From assembly GCF_001941945.1 (NCBI RefSeq), contig NZ_CP015585.1, positions 1-64,000 on the forward strand: 64,000 nucleotides of DNA, given 5' to 3'. The stretch is from Roseomonas gilardii (GTDB lineage: Bacteria; Pseudomonadota; Alphaproteobacteria; Acetobacterales; Acetobacteraceae). Below the pieces are notes generated by a model. The model was not told the DNA's origin and searched no databases. It saw nothing but the letters and a program-made list of their open reading frames with translations. Below are positions 44,518 through 52,503 of the stretch, one piece after another; positions within the stretch are counted from its first letter, which is position 1; each line of letters begins with the position of its first letter. The position numbers and the translations under genes were made by a program.

Positions 44518-44638
44518 CGGAGAGACCTCGGATCACGGTGGAGCGCTGGGGCGATCTAAGTGCTTCGGCCAAGGCTCAGCAAGAAATAATATTATAGTAA
44601 ATTTGCCATATCTATATTATACATATATAGCATGCCGC
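44518..44638. promoter_or_regulatory. AT-rich divergent promoter between the catabolic operon and its LysR gene
   Basis: About 60 bases (44,578-44,637) are strikingly AT-rich in a very GC-rich window, and they lie between divergently transcribed genes. This is the classic arrangement for a LysR regulator that binds the shared region and controls both sides. No exact T-N11-A palindrome could be assigned with confidence. Confidence 0.65.
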
Positions 44639-45538
44639 ATGCTTACGCTGCGCCAGATCGAGATCCTCCGTGCCATGGTCCGCTTCCAGACCACCATGGC
44701 CACGGCCCGGCACCTGAACCTCTCGCAGCCGGCGGTCAGCACCGCCATCCGTCAGATCGAGGCGCAACTCGGCTTTCCGCTCTTCGAGCGTGTCAACAAC
44801 CGCCTCTACCCGCTGGAGGCGGCAAGCATCCTGCAGGAGGAGGCGGAGCCCCTGCTGGCCATGCATGCGGCGCTGACGGAGCGCCTGCAGGACCTGCGCG
44901 AGGCCAAGACCAGCCGGCTGCGCATCCTCTCGACACCGCCCCTGGGACAGGGCGTGGTGCCACGGGTGCTGGGCGGCTTCGCCCGACGTTATCCGAAGCT
45001 GAAGATCCATTTCGACATCCGCGACCTGAACGACGTCGTCCGCGCCGTGGAGAGCGGGGCCGCCGATCTCGGCATAGGGCTCGGCCTGGGGCCCCAGGCC
45101 ACGCTGGAGGTGGAGGTTCTGGCCGAGGCGCGGATGGTCGCCATCTGCCCGCCGGGCCATGCGCTCGCCGGGCTTGCCGTGGTGACACCCGGGGACCTGG
45201 GCGCGCACAGCCTGGTCGCGCTGGATGCCGATACGCGCATGGGGGCTGCCGTGCGCCATGCCTTCCAGTCGGCGCGGCAGCCCTTCCTGTTCCGGGCGGA
45301 GGTCCGCACCTGCAGCACCGCCTGCGCCCTGGTCGAGACGGGCACGGGCGTTTCGGTGGTGGACCCGTTTTCCGCCGCGCATCTGCCGGCCGGAAGGCTG
45401 GAAATCCGTCCCTTCGAGCCGGCCATCCCTGCCACCGCCTGGACCTTCTGGTCGAACCGCAAGCCGCTCTCACCGCTGGGCCGCCGCTTTATCGGCGAGA
45501 TGCGCCTCGCCCTGGCAGAGAGCGCGCTCGCACCTTGA
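44639..45538 (+). CDS. LysR-family transcriptional regulator
   Basis: 299 residues from the ATG at 44,639. The N-terminal helix-turn-helix reads MLTLRQIEILRAMVRFQTTM and LSQPAVSTAIRQIEAQLGFP, with LFER at the usual place. The C-terminal half is the effector-binding domain (LRILSTPPLGQGVVPRVLGG; GAADLGIGLGLGP). It is divergent from the nitrogen-compound operon and is its likely activator, with a pathway substrate as co-inducer. Confidence 0.92.
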   Translation: MLTLRQIEILRAMVRFQTTMATARHLNLSQPAVSTAIRQIEAQLGFPLFERVNNRLYPLEAASILQEEAEPLLAMHAALTERLQDLREAKTSRLRILSTPPLGQGVVPRVLGGFARRYPKLKIHFDIRDLNDVVRAVESGAADLGIGLGLGPQATLEVEVLAEARMVAICPPGHALAGLAVVTPGDLGAHSLVALDADTRMGAAVRHAFQSARQPFLFRAEVRTCSTACALVETGTGVSVVDPFSAAHLPAGRLEIRPFEPAIPATAWTFWSNRKPLSPLGRRFIGEMRLALAESALAP

Positions 45539-45619
45539 CGGATGACCGGCGCACTAGGTTCTGTGGACCCTTACCTGAGCCAGAGGATGGTGGCGGCGAG
45601 GGTGACCATGGCAAGATAG

Positions 45620-47236
45620 TTACGGGCAGTCTTCTCGTAACGGGTAGCGACACGCCGGAACTGCTTCAGCTTGGAGAAGCAGCACTCGATAGTCTGAACG
45701 CAAATGACAAATGCCTCCGGTCTGGGCAGCGGGGCTGGTGGGGATGACGTAGCGGATCTCGACCTCGCCATTGGTGACGATGACCCGGGTCACGAGCCAC
45801 TCGATTAACTGCCGCCTCTGCTCCCAGGTGGCTTGGTCGAGGCCTTGGCGGATGCGTCGGCTGAACTCTTCCAGGCTCAGGCCGAGACGCGCGATGTCTG
45901 CCTGTCGTTCGGTCTGGGCCGCCAGCTGCTGTTCCTGGGCAGCGAGGGCCTGTTGCCTCTGTTCGAGGTCACCGCGTCGGCGGCGATATTCATCGAGGCC
46001 CACCACACCGGCCAAGTAGACCTCGGTCAGTCGCTCGATCTGCTGCGCGACGCTGACCTGCCCGCGCCGGAGGGTCTCGCGGCGCGCTCGCAGTTCCTGC
46101 GGCAGCCAGTGGCCGCCATGAGCCCGCTCAAGCGCGTGGCGGATCGCCTCCGGATCGGTCAGGAGCTGGCGGAGATCCTCCCAGACGAGGGCCTCCACCT
46201 GACTGGCCGGAATGAACCGGGAGGGGCATGGAGTGTCCCGATGGGAGTTCACAGGCGAGAGCTTGCCGCGGCAGCAGTAGTAGCGGTGGCCCGCCGGCAG
46301 GCAGCGGCCGAGACAGGAGAGGCCACATACGCCACAGCTGACCAGCGCGCGCAGCAGATAGGGGTGGGCGGTGTTGTTGCGGCGGGCGAACTGCCGGTTC
46401 TGGGCGAGCTTGGCCTGGACGCGGTCGAAGCTCTCCTGGCTGACAATGGTCGGAATGGAGGCGACCGGGATCCACTCCTCGCGCGCTTGCAGGCGCCGGG
46501 GGGCCGTCTGGATGCGCCCCGCAAAGACCTCTCCCGTGTAGACGGGATTGGTCAGGATCCCGCGCAGGGTGGTGACGTTCCAGCGGCCCTTCACGCGCGG
46601 GGGTGGGATAGCGTCCGAGAGGAGTTTCTGCGCCAGTCCGTACAGGCTGCGCCCCTCCTCGCCATACCAAGCGAACATCTCGGCGACCGCTGCCGCCTCG
46701 GCCTCGTCGCATCGCACACCGGCCGGGTCGCGCGGCCGGTCCGGATCCACACGGTAGCCGTAGGGCGGCCTCGTCCAGGGGAGCAGGAGCCCGGCCTGCA
46801 GCTTGCGCAGGCGCCCCCGGCGCATGCGCTCTGCGATCAGGCTTCGCTCGTACTCGGCCACCGCGCCCCGGATCTGCAGCAGGAGCTGGTCATGCGGATC
46901 CTGGCTCATCGGCCGGTCAAGGAACTCCACCTGACATCCCGTCGCCGTGATCTCCTCCAGGAGTAGAACCTGATGCACGTAGTGCCGGGCCAGCCGATCG
47001 GGCGCGGTGATGAGCACTCGATCAAGATGGCGCAGCGCGGCACGATCGCGCAGGCGCTCAAGGCCCGGCCGCTTGAGACTGGCCCCGCTATACCCGTCAT
47101 CGCGGAAGATGTTCTCCGCCACCACCGTCCAGCCCTGGCTGGCGGCGTGCGCCTGCAGCCGATCGAGCTGCTGGGCAACGCCGTCGGCCTGGGCCTGACG
47201 TTGAGTGGACACCCGCGCATAAAGAGCGACCCTCAT
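45620..47236 (-). CDS. large serine recombinase
   Basis: 538 residues from the ATG at 47,236 (AAGGAGGAGG upstream). The catalytic domain opens MRVALYARVSTQRQ with Ser10; the DRLARHYVHQVLLLEE helix and EYERSLIAERMRRG follow. Then come the Recombinase domain (PPYGYRVDPDRPRDPAGVRC), a zinc ribbon (VSCGVCGLSCLGRC, with CPSRF later), a coiled coil (LEQRQQALAAQEQQLAAQTE) and a C-terminal tail. This is the large serine integrase architecture. The last 20-odd residues (from RVLLLQAEAV) are read through the left att junction from IS DNA, so the native C-terminus in the excised form differs. Confidence 0.92.
   Translation of the reverse strand: MRVALYARVSTQRQAQADGVAQQLDRLQAHAASQGWTVVAENIFRDDGYSGASLKRPGLERLRDRAALRHLDRVLITAPDRLARHYVHQVLLLEEITATGCQVEFLDRPMSQDPHDQLLLQIRGAVAEYERSLIAERMRRGRLRKLQAGLLLPWTRPPYGYRVDPDRPRDPAGVRCDEAEAAAVAEMFAWYGEEGRSLYGLAQKLLSDAIPPPRVKGRWNVTTLRGILTNPVYTGEVFAGRIQTAPRRLQAREEWIPVASIPTIVSQESFDRVQAKLAQNRQFARRNNTAHPYLLRALVSCGVCGLSCLGRCLPAGHRYYCCRGKLSPVNSHRDTPCPSRFIPASQVEALVWEDLRQLLTDPEAIRHALERAHGGHWLPQELRARRETLRRGQVSVAQQIERLTEVYLAGVVGLDEYRRRRGDLEQRQQALAAQEQQLAAQTERQADIARLGLSLEEFSRRIRQGLDQATWEQRRQLIEWLVTRVIVTNGEVEIRYVIPTSPAAQTGGICHLRSDYRVLLLQAEAVPACRYPLREDCP
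45685..45691. repeat. left core repeat CTCGATA (att junction)
   Basis: Same 7 bases as at 47,535-47,541. On the transposase strand it reads TATCGAG, covering part of the His-Leu-Ile-Glu codons, with GAG the catalytic Glu. Confidence 0.85.
45692..45712. repeat. left P-type arm of the recombinase element
   Basis: The 21 bases include CGCAAATGACAAAT and match the reverse complement of 47,511-47,531 at 19 of 21 positions. Likely recombinase binding half-site. Confidence 0.8.
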
Positions 47237-47393
47237 GGCTGACCTCCTCCTTGGGAGGCTCGGGACCGGCCGGGGCGGCGCACAGCGGCTCCGCCTCGTT
47301 CCAGGATAGGAGCTGCTGATAGGCTCGGTCCCGGTATCTCTGGCCGTCCGGATGGGGCTGGAACACCCGGCACACCCGCCACTCCCGCATCAT
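47097..47393 (-). CDS. small ORF upstream of and overlapping the serine recombinase
   Basis: 98 residues if read from the ATG at 47,393 (GGAGG just upstream). The first 55 residues look like a real protein (MMREWRVCRVFQPHPDGQRY, AYQQLLSWNEAEPL). The last 45 overlap the recombinase start in another frame. It could be a small regulator or directionality factor of the element; nothing proves this. The family is not recognised. Confidence 0.4.
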   Translation of the reverse strand: MMREWRVCRVFQPHPDGQRYRDRAYQQLLSWNEAEPLCAAPAGPEPPKEEVSHEGRSLCAGVHSTSGPGRRRCPAARSAAGARRQPGLDGGGGEHLPR

Positions 47394-47510
47394 GCCCTCC
47401 CGCCGCAGAGACCTCCTGCGCCAGGGGGAAAATGGCGGGGCGCTTCTCACGGCAGCGCAGCGGCATTCGCCACCAGCTCAACCTGAGCCGCCCAAAGCGG
47501 CTCAGGCAGA

Positions 47511-47531
47511 ATTTGTCATTTGCGATCAGGC
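47511..47531. repeat. right P-type arm of the recombinase element
   Basis: Contains ATTTGTCATTTGCG, the exact complement of the left arm core. It lies 3 bases inside the right core repeat. Confidence 0.8.
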
Positions 47532-47534
47532 CAT

Positions 47535-47541
47535 CTCGATA
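47535..47541. repeat. right core repeat CTCGATA (att junction)
   Basis: Second copy of the core repeat. With the left copy it defines the crossover region of the inserted element. Confidence 0.85.
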
Positions 47542-48263
47542 AGATGGCGCTCCTTGTAGAGCGTCTTGTTCAGCGGGTGCTTGAAGGTGCGCGACGGGTT
47601 GTTCGGGATGACAGCGATGGCGCCCGCCCTGGCGATAGCCTGGCGGAAGTGGTCGGCGTCATAGGCGGCGTCGGCCATGACGGCGGCGGGGCGGTCGTCG
47701 CCGAGCAGGGCGGCGGCCTGCGGCGCGTCGCCGCGATGTCCGGCCGTGAGCATGATCCGGGTGGGGCAGCCGAGCCCGCGGACGGCCAGGTGGATCTTCG
47801 TACTCAGGCCGCCGCGGGAACGCTCAATGGCCTGATCGCCAGACCCTTTTTTACCCCCGCCGCGTGCTGGTGGGCGCGAACGATGGTGCTGTCGATGATC
47901 AGGTACTCGAAGTCCGGGTCGTCAGCCATGGCCGCGAAGATGCGGTGCCAGACGCCTTTGGCGCTCCAGCGGCTGAAGCGGCGGAAGGCGCTGTTCCAGG
48001 CGCCGAACGCCTCCGGCAGGTCGCGCCAGGGAGAGCCGGTCCGCACGATCCAGAGCACCGCCTCGACGAACATCCGGTTGTCACGCCCAGAGGTGCCGCA
48101 GCTCCGCTCGTCACCGATGATGTGCTCGGAGATCCGGCACCACTGCGCGTCACTCAAGATCAGCCGGTCCGCGACGCCCATCCACCGCCTCCAAAAGGCA
48201 GCGTTGAATCACACCTGAAAGGCCGCGGGAATCCCGAGAGTCCACAAAACCTAACTCAGCCCA

Positions 48264-48977
48264 CTAGCTATCGAGCAACCTACCGATCTCCGAAACACGC
48301 GCGCGGAGCACCAAAAGTTCTGCTAACATGCGCCGCCGCTTCTCCAGCAACTGTTTACGTTCAACGTCAAGCGCGCGAAGATCAACTTTAGGTGCAGCTT
48401 TCTCAATAATCTCGCGCCGAAACGCGATGACAGCTGCGCGCGAAGTCCGGGGCGAAACAAGGCCTCTGCGCTGCGCCTCCTGTAGCTGTTCCGGTTCCAG
48501 TAGCGCAATCTGATATGCAGCACTATATGATCCGGGCAGCGCATCCTCGGGCACTCGACCCTCGTCAACCATTAAGGCCACACGACGGAATTGCGAAGCA
48601 ATAGGGTCGCTGAACGGGAACAAGCGATCACAGCCAGATTTCAAGCGTGCTCTTTCATCCCGTCCGTGTAAGGTCGCATCAAGGGCAACTAACGCGCGAC
48701 CAATCTCTAGAAACGACCTGCCAGCTCGCTCCCATGCGCTAGCAACTGTCCGCGTCGTATCGAGAACCACACGAATCAAAGCATCGTCTTCTACAACACG
48801 GGTCCCAGCGAAAACCTCCTGAACTGTTGCAAGGTCTTCAGCTTTGACAGCCATTACTTTATCCAGCTGAGCTGGACGAGAATCAGCGGTCGTGGGCACG
48901 TTCGTAGCATCGAGCACGTCAGCGTCGAGTGCGTCCAACGCCTTCCGGCTTAGGCGGCTTCCTGGCGCTCGGCTCAT
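48264..48977 (-). CDS. ParA-partner protein (ParB/KorB position)
   Basis: 237 residues from the ATG at 48,977, overlapping the parA stop (ATGA). No clear ParB nuclease-like box is seen. A helical middle (SAAYQIALLEPEQLQEAQRR, followed by GLVSPRTSRAAVIAFRREII) resembles a helix-turn-helix-bearing core, and the C-terminus is coiled coil (LEKRRRMLAELLVLRARVSE). Position and coupling make it the probable centromere-binding partner of the ParA ATPase. Base composition is less GC-rich than the surroundings, so the pair was probably acquired separately. Confidence 0.6.
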   Translation of the reverse strand: MSRAPGSRLSRKALDALDADVLDATNVPTTADSRPAQLDKVMAVKAEDLATVQEVFAGTRVVEDDALIRVVLDTTRTVASAWERAGRSFLEIGRALVALDATLHGRDERARLKSGCDRLFPFSDPIASQFRRVALMVDEGRVPEDALPGSYSAAYQIALLEPEQLQEAQRRGLVSPRTSRAAVIAFRREIIEKAAPKVDLRALDVERKQLLEKRRRMLAELLVLRARVSEIGRLLDS

Positions 48978-49660
48978 AGTCCGATCTCCCGTGCTGTGTA
49001 ACTCCACAAAGACTCGAAGACCTCTCCACTAGCTGGTCTACTCAAGTCCATCACACCCAACCCTTTGCCTGAGGCAAGTGGGATTTCCTCAAGTTGAGGC
49101 ACTTCGACTGGGCAGACCGGACCGACGGCGAGTAATTTCGCTCGGATTGTGGAAAAACTCTTTGCCCTTCGATTGCTTCGGTTGAGCACGAAGGCTGCAC
49201 GAGTCCGCTTGTCTGCGATTAGACGGGCCATCCAAGGCGCGGCCGAGTCTACATCGTCTTGCGTTTGCTGACACGGAACTAGGATCAAGTTAGCATTACC
49301 TGCTAGCGCAACAATACCGGAGATATTCAATTCAAGCGACGGTGGAGTGTCGACCATAATGATTCCCGCACCCATTGCGCGAGCTCTTTTCATGGCAGCT
49401 TGCCAATTATCCAGTTGACCGGCGATTACAGGAATCGCAGTGAGACCGGGTATGGAGGCCCGAACACGCTCCCTTCGTTGGGTCCAAGTAGAAAATGTAG
49501 CCTGCTGATCGTAGTCGATTCCAACCACTTGGTGACCTGCGCGGGCAGCCAGCACCGCAAGATTCCTAGCTAATGATGACTTCCCGACACCACCCTTTGG
49601 TGAGGAAAGCATAATAACGTGTTGCTTCACTGCGGTAACCCTTGATGGATACAGTGCCAT
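48974..49660 (-). CDS. ParA/MinD-type ATPase
   Basis: 228 residues from the ATG at 49,660; the longer frame to 49,780 has no ribosome site. The deviant Walker A motif is LSSPKGGVGKSSLARNLAVL, with a Walker B-like IIMVDTPPSLELNISG and a ParA-type PCQQTQDDVDSA. It should segregate the replicon or position DNA with its downstream partner. GC content is visibly lower than that of the transfer genes. No iteron or centromere repeat was recognised nearby. Confidence 0.85.
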   Translation of the reverse strand: MALYPSRVTAVKQHVIMLSSPKGGVGKSSLARNLAVLAARAGHQVVGIDYDQQATFSTWTQRRERVRASIPGLTAIPVIAGQLDNWQAAMKRARAMGAGIIMVDTPPSLELNISGIVALAGNANLILVPCQQTQDDVDSAAPWMARLIADKRTRAAFVLNRSNRRAKSFSTIRAKLLAVGPVCPVEVPQLEEIPLASGKGLGVMDLSRPASGEVFESLWSYTAREIGL

Positions 49661-50110
49661 AAGTAGCTTCGACAGCAGCAGCGCGCAAAATTTTACGGTG
49701 TAAAACGTTTCGAATTCGATCTGGGAATGGCGAATCGCTCGTGACGCGCGGCCGTGTGTAGAGATGGCAAACCATTTCAACGTGGATCATGGTTTCGACA
49801 CGGCGCGGGATCCCTAGTAGCCACGGGCAAGATGCTGCTAGAGACCAACCAGATGAATGCCATATTCAGCGCCCAACGACGTGGGAGAACGTGAAAGCTC
49901 GCCGAGTCAAGGCGTTTGGCCGCACAACCATAGCCTGGGCAGCGACCTACCAAAATTTTGGTGGCAAGTGAGGTGCCGCCCGACACCTTTAAGTCGCCGA
50001 GCTGGGGAATGCGCAGGGTGAGGATGGCGTCGGCAACCGAGCTAGGTTGGGCAGGTCGATCCGAGTTTGCGAGGTGCCTATCGGGACGCAAGGCTATCAT
50101 ACGGACGGTA
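49661..50110. other. 450-base stretch without a supported gene
   Basis: It lies upstream of parA and includes a transition from moderate to high GC. No conserved protein or repeat is visible. It may hold the parA promoter and the worn edge of the IS630 remnant. Confidence 0.45.
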
Positions 50111-50720
50111 TCATGAGATGGCGCGTGCCCAGGATCGTGAACCAAGTGTGGCGATGCGTACTGGCTGCTGGGCGAGCCAGTTCCAGGCCTCGCAACAGGC
50201 CTCGACGACGGCGTCATAGCTGCCGGACATGCAATTGCTGAGCTTGTTGACGCTCAGGAAGGCCCAGACGTTCTCGACGGGGTTCAGTTCGGGGCTGTAG
50301 GGCGGCAGGTGCAGCGGAGTGATGTTGTTTGGCACGCGCAGGCAGCCGTCGGTCTGGTGCCATCCGGCGCCGTCGATCGCCAGCACGGCGCGGGCATCTG
50401 GGGCGACGTTGGCGCTGATTTTGGCCAACTGCAGGTTCATATTATGGCGATATTGGGAGCGGTAGTACCAGGGCCCCGTCCTTACCCCGGGCCGGGCAGA
50501 TGGCGCCGAACAGGTAGGCCTAGGTGTAGCGGCAGTTCTTGGAGGCTGGAGGACGTGAACCGCGCTCGGCCCACACCCAGGTGCCCTGTTGGCCGATCCT
50601 GGACTCGTCCTTACATGAGGGTTCGGTCTTCAAGAACGTCTGGGCGGCGGCGCTCCTTATTTGTTGGTGTTGGCGGATCAGGCGTTGGGGGCCGAGGTCG
50701 TCTGCTCTGCAGCCATCACT
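50111..50720 (-). pseudogene. IS630-family transposase remnant
   Basis: Pieces in two frames: upstream KDESRIGQQGTWVWAERGSR and YLFGAICPARGKDGALVLPL, then, after in-frame stops, ARAVLAIDGAGWHQTDGCLR and ITPLHLPPYSPELNPVENVW. These are the second Asp and the last Glu regions of IS630 DDE transposases. Stops and frame changes show decay. No ends were identified. Confidence 0.8.
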
Positions 50721-50860
50721 GCATCACCTTACATGCGGTCGGGTTCGGCATGGATCTCGCACCATAATGCCTCATGTACGAGGCGTGGTCCCCGGCAGGG
50801 CGCGACCAACCTGCCACTCGGCAGTTGGATAGCCATTGATGAGGACGGTCGCACTCCCTC

Positions 50861-51100
50861 TCACCGCGTCCGCCCGGCCAGCGTATCAACGCGCTCGCGG
50901 AACCAAGCTGACAGCGCTCTGGCGGGCTGGTAGCGCAGCCATAGCCAGGCAAGCTGCACCAGGGTGATGCGGACTCGTGAATTGCCGACGCGCCCGATCC
51001 GACGGTTCCGGTTCATGCTACCGCTTTGATAGGGCATCGGCGTAAGGCCGACGTAGCTGTCAAGCTGCTTGCGGTTGGCCAACGCCCGATACAGCACCTT
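50861..51100 (-). pseudogene. IS110-family transposase, C-terminal remnant
   Basis: The translation LANRKQLDSYVGLTPMPYQS and GRVGNSRVRITLVQLAWLWL and PARALSAWFRERV is the C-terminal part of an IS110 transposase, containing the serine-type region GLTP-YQSG. It is cut at its 5' side by the next element and stops early on the 3' side. Confidence 0.82.
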
Positions 51101-51186
51101 ACCTCGACTTTGGCCATCTGAGGCAGGCGTAGGCGGCGAGGCGGGTGACTGACTAGGCTGGCGTGTCCCCGCCAAGAGACGCCGCC

Positions 51187-51408
51187 ATGCTTCACCTGCC
51201 ATCCCGCTTCGCCGCGGTGATCCTGAGCTTTGCGCCGCTGTTTTTCCAGCGCAGCTGGCAACACGCGGTGGTGCTGCTGATCGGGGCTATCCTGGCACCC
51301 GGCAAACGTACGGTGACCAGCCTGTTGCAGATCAGCGGGCTCGCGCAGGAGCGGCGCTTCGTGAACTATCATCGGGTGCTCAACCGGGCGGTCTGGAGCC
51401 CCCGGGCA
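51187..51408 (+). pseudogene. transposase N-terminal fragment cut by IS6 copy 2
   Basis: Starts at an ATG (51,187): MLHLPSRFAAVILSFAPLFF, then HAVVLLIGAILAPGKRTVTS and GLAQERRFVNYHRVLNRAVW. This is the N-terminal region of a widespread DDE-superfamily transposase (IS701/IS4-like); it ends at the IS6 left boundary at 51,408. Only 74 residues remain. Confidence 0.75.
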
Positions 51409-52239
51409 GGCATTGGCAAGTTGTTTAGCGAGGGGGCGAGTTCGGCCGCGTGACTGAGGGTGCGGCAGGATCAGGATGCTGCCTCGGCGCAGGTTTCCTG
51501 CCGCCAGATCCGAAAGGCCTTGGCCCGAGCGCGCCGGTACTCACCGGCCGTCATCAAGTGCCGGCGAGGACGGAAATGGCCGTAGATCATGCTGTGGGCT
51601 GAGAGGAACCGCTGAGCCTGCCCGGCCGACTTGAACCGCTGCATCTGCCGTTCTCGTCGCCGGGCCGGCCGGTGCGAGTTCTCCGCCCGATTGTTGAGAT
51701 AGCGGCTGCTCCGATGCCGGACCTCGGGTAGGATCTCGCGCTGCGCCACGCCGTAGCTCTTCAACCCGTCTGTGACCAACCGCTGTGGCTTGTACCTCAT
51801 GCTCGCGAGCAGGCGCTTGAAGAACCGCTTGGCTGCACCCCCGTTCCGCCGATCCTGAACAAGGATGTCCAGCACCACGCCGTGCTGGTCCACCGCGCGC
51901 CAGAGATAATGCAGCACGCCATTGATGCGTAGAAACACCTCATCCAGGTGCCAGGTGTCGCCCGGCTTCGGTCGGCGCCGCCGCAGCCTGGCCGCAAACT
52001 CCGAACCGAACTTCCGGCACCAGCTCCGGATGCTCTCGTGCGTGACGGTGATGCCCCGCTCTGCCAGGATCAGTTCCACATCCCGCAGGCTCAGGCCAAA
52101 TGCGTGATACAGCCAGACGGCGTGGCTGATGATCTCCGCCGGAAAGCGGTAGCCAGGGTAGGTGGCGGGGTCAGGCGTCATCCGGCCAGCTTCGCCCAGC
52201 TCGCTCTCTGCGGCTACTGCCGCTCAACTTGGCAATGCC
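51409..52239 (-). mobile_element. IS6-family insertion sequence, copy 2 (831 bp)
   Basis: Same length and ends as copy 1 at 30,663, in the same orientation, with one base difference (51,665). Flanks are CCCGGGCA and TACCGGCC, so there is no target duplication. It cuts a transposase gene on its left. The two copies bracket about 21.6 kb. Confidence 0.93.
51471..52181 (-). CDS. IS6-family DDE transposase, copy 2
   Basis: 236 residues, intact, with the triad at Asp80, Asp138 and Glu167. It is identical to copy 1 except for Ala173. The near identity means recent duplication or gene conversion, and both can be active. Confidence 0.95.
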   Translation of the reverse strand: MTPDPATYPGYRFPAEIISHAVWLYHAFGLSLRDVELILAERGITVTHESIRSWCRKFGSEFAARLRRRRPKPGDTWHLDEVFLRINGVLHYLWRAVDQHGVVLDILVQDRRNGGAAKRFFKRLLASMRYKPQRLVTDGLKSYGVAQREILPEVRHRSSRYLNNRAENSHRPARRRERQMQRFKSAGQAQRFLSAHSMIYGHFRPRRHLMTAGEYRRARAKAFRIWRQETCAEAAS

Positions 52240-52330
52240 TACCGGCCGATCGCTTCTACGGGGGCAGGTCAGAAGCCAAGAAAAAACCGTCTAAAGCGTT
52301 GTTTTTATCGGTGTTTACTGTCAATCAGGT

Positions 52331-52351
52331 ACGATAACCCTCTATTATCGT
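52331..52351. promoter_or_regulatory. 7-bp inverted repeat in an AT-rich patch
   Basis: ACGATAA and TTATCGT flank a 7-base spacer (CCCTCTA). It lies about 150 bases upstream of the MazE-like antitoxin, just after IS6 copy 2. Perhaps an operator or a remnant of another promoter. Confidence 0.4.
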
Positions 52352-52503
52352 GCCTGTGGATGGAAGAACTGCCAGTTGCCCTATTTCGAGTGGAAGGCTA
52401 AACAGCTCCAGCAGGGTCTTCTCCGGAGATTGTCGTCGCTCATCAGGCAAGACGACCCGGGCCGGAACCGCTAGAATCCCGGGGCTTGCAGGAGAGCCAA
52501 TCG

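Larger units (their letters stand above)
45692..47541 (-). mobile_element. 1850-bp serine-recombinase element inserted in the IS5 transposase
   Basis: The element is bounded by a direct repeat CTCGATA (45,685-45,691 and 47,535-47,541); removing it with one repeat copy restores the transposase frame. Its two ends are inverted copies of each other (core CGCAAATGACAAAT). When the ends are joined, two 14-bp perfect arms flank a 24-base centre whose middle falls inside the repeated core. That is the layout of a serine-integrase attP. It carries one recombinase and one small ORF and no other cargo. Confidence 0.85.
45571..48181 (-). pseudogene. IS5-family transposase, two frames, interrupted
   Basis: Frame A begins at 48,181 (LILSDAQWCRISEHIIGDER) and runs to 47,804. 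At the slippery heptamer A-AAA-AAG (about 47,844-47,850) a -1 shift continues into frame B (GSGDQAIERSRGGLSTKIHL to MADAAYDADHFRQAI and LYKERHLIE). Frame B breaks off at 47,535. The remaining C-terminus, CCFSKLKQFRRVATRYEKTA to ATILWLR, lies at 45,571-45,690. Joined, the sequence restores the Y-R-E-K block with the last catalytic Glu of the DDE triad. Programmed frameshifting is common in this IS group; the insertion inactivates this copy. Confidence 0.88.
45557..48251 (-). mobile_element. IS5-family (IS427-type) element split by a recombinase element
   Basis: Terminal repeats GGTTCTGTGGAC (left) and GGTTTTGTGGAC (right, other strand) match at 11 of 12 positions. They are flanked by the TA dinucleotide duplication (45,555-45,556 and 48,252-48,253) typical of this IS group. 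Without the 1850-bp insertion the IS is about 845 bp. Its transposase lies on the minus strand as two frames with a slippery sequence, and is cut once by the insertion. Confidence 0.88.

Noticed and set aside
47233-47481. Separate 82-codon gene inside the recombinase element
   Set aside because: It has only a TTG start and no ribosome site; it is more simply the continuation of the recombinase frame across the joined ends, reported as a finding, not as a gene.
48181-50110. Replication initiator or iterons near parA
   Set aside because: No Rep-like protein and no tandem iteron repeats are visible; only a ParA-type pair is supported.
50539-50933. Small plus-strand open frames between the IS630 and IS110 remnants
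   Set aside because: They are antisense to transposase remnants and have no protein-like features.
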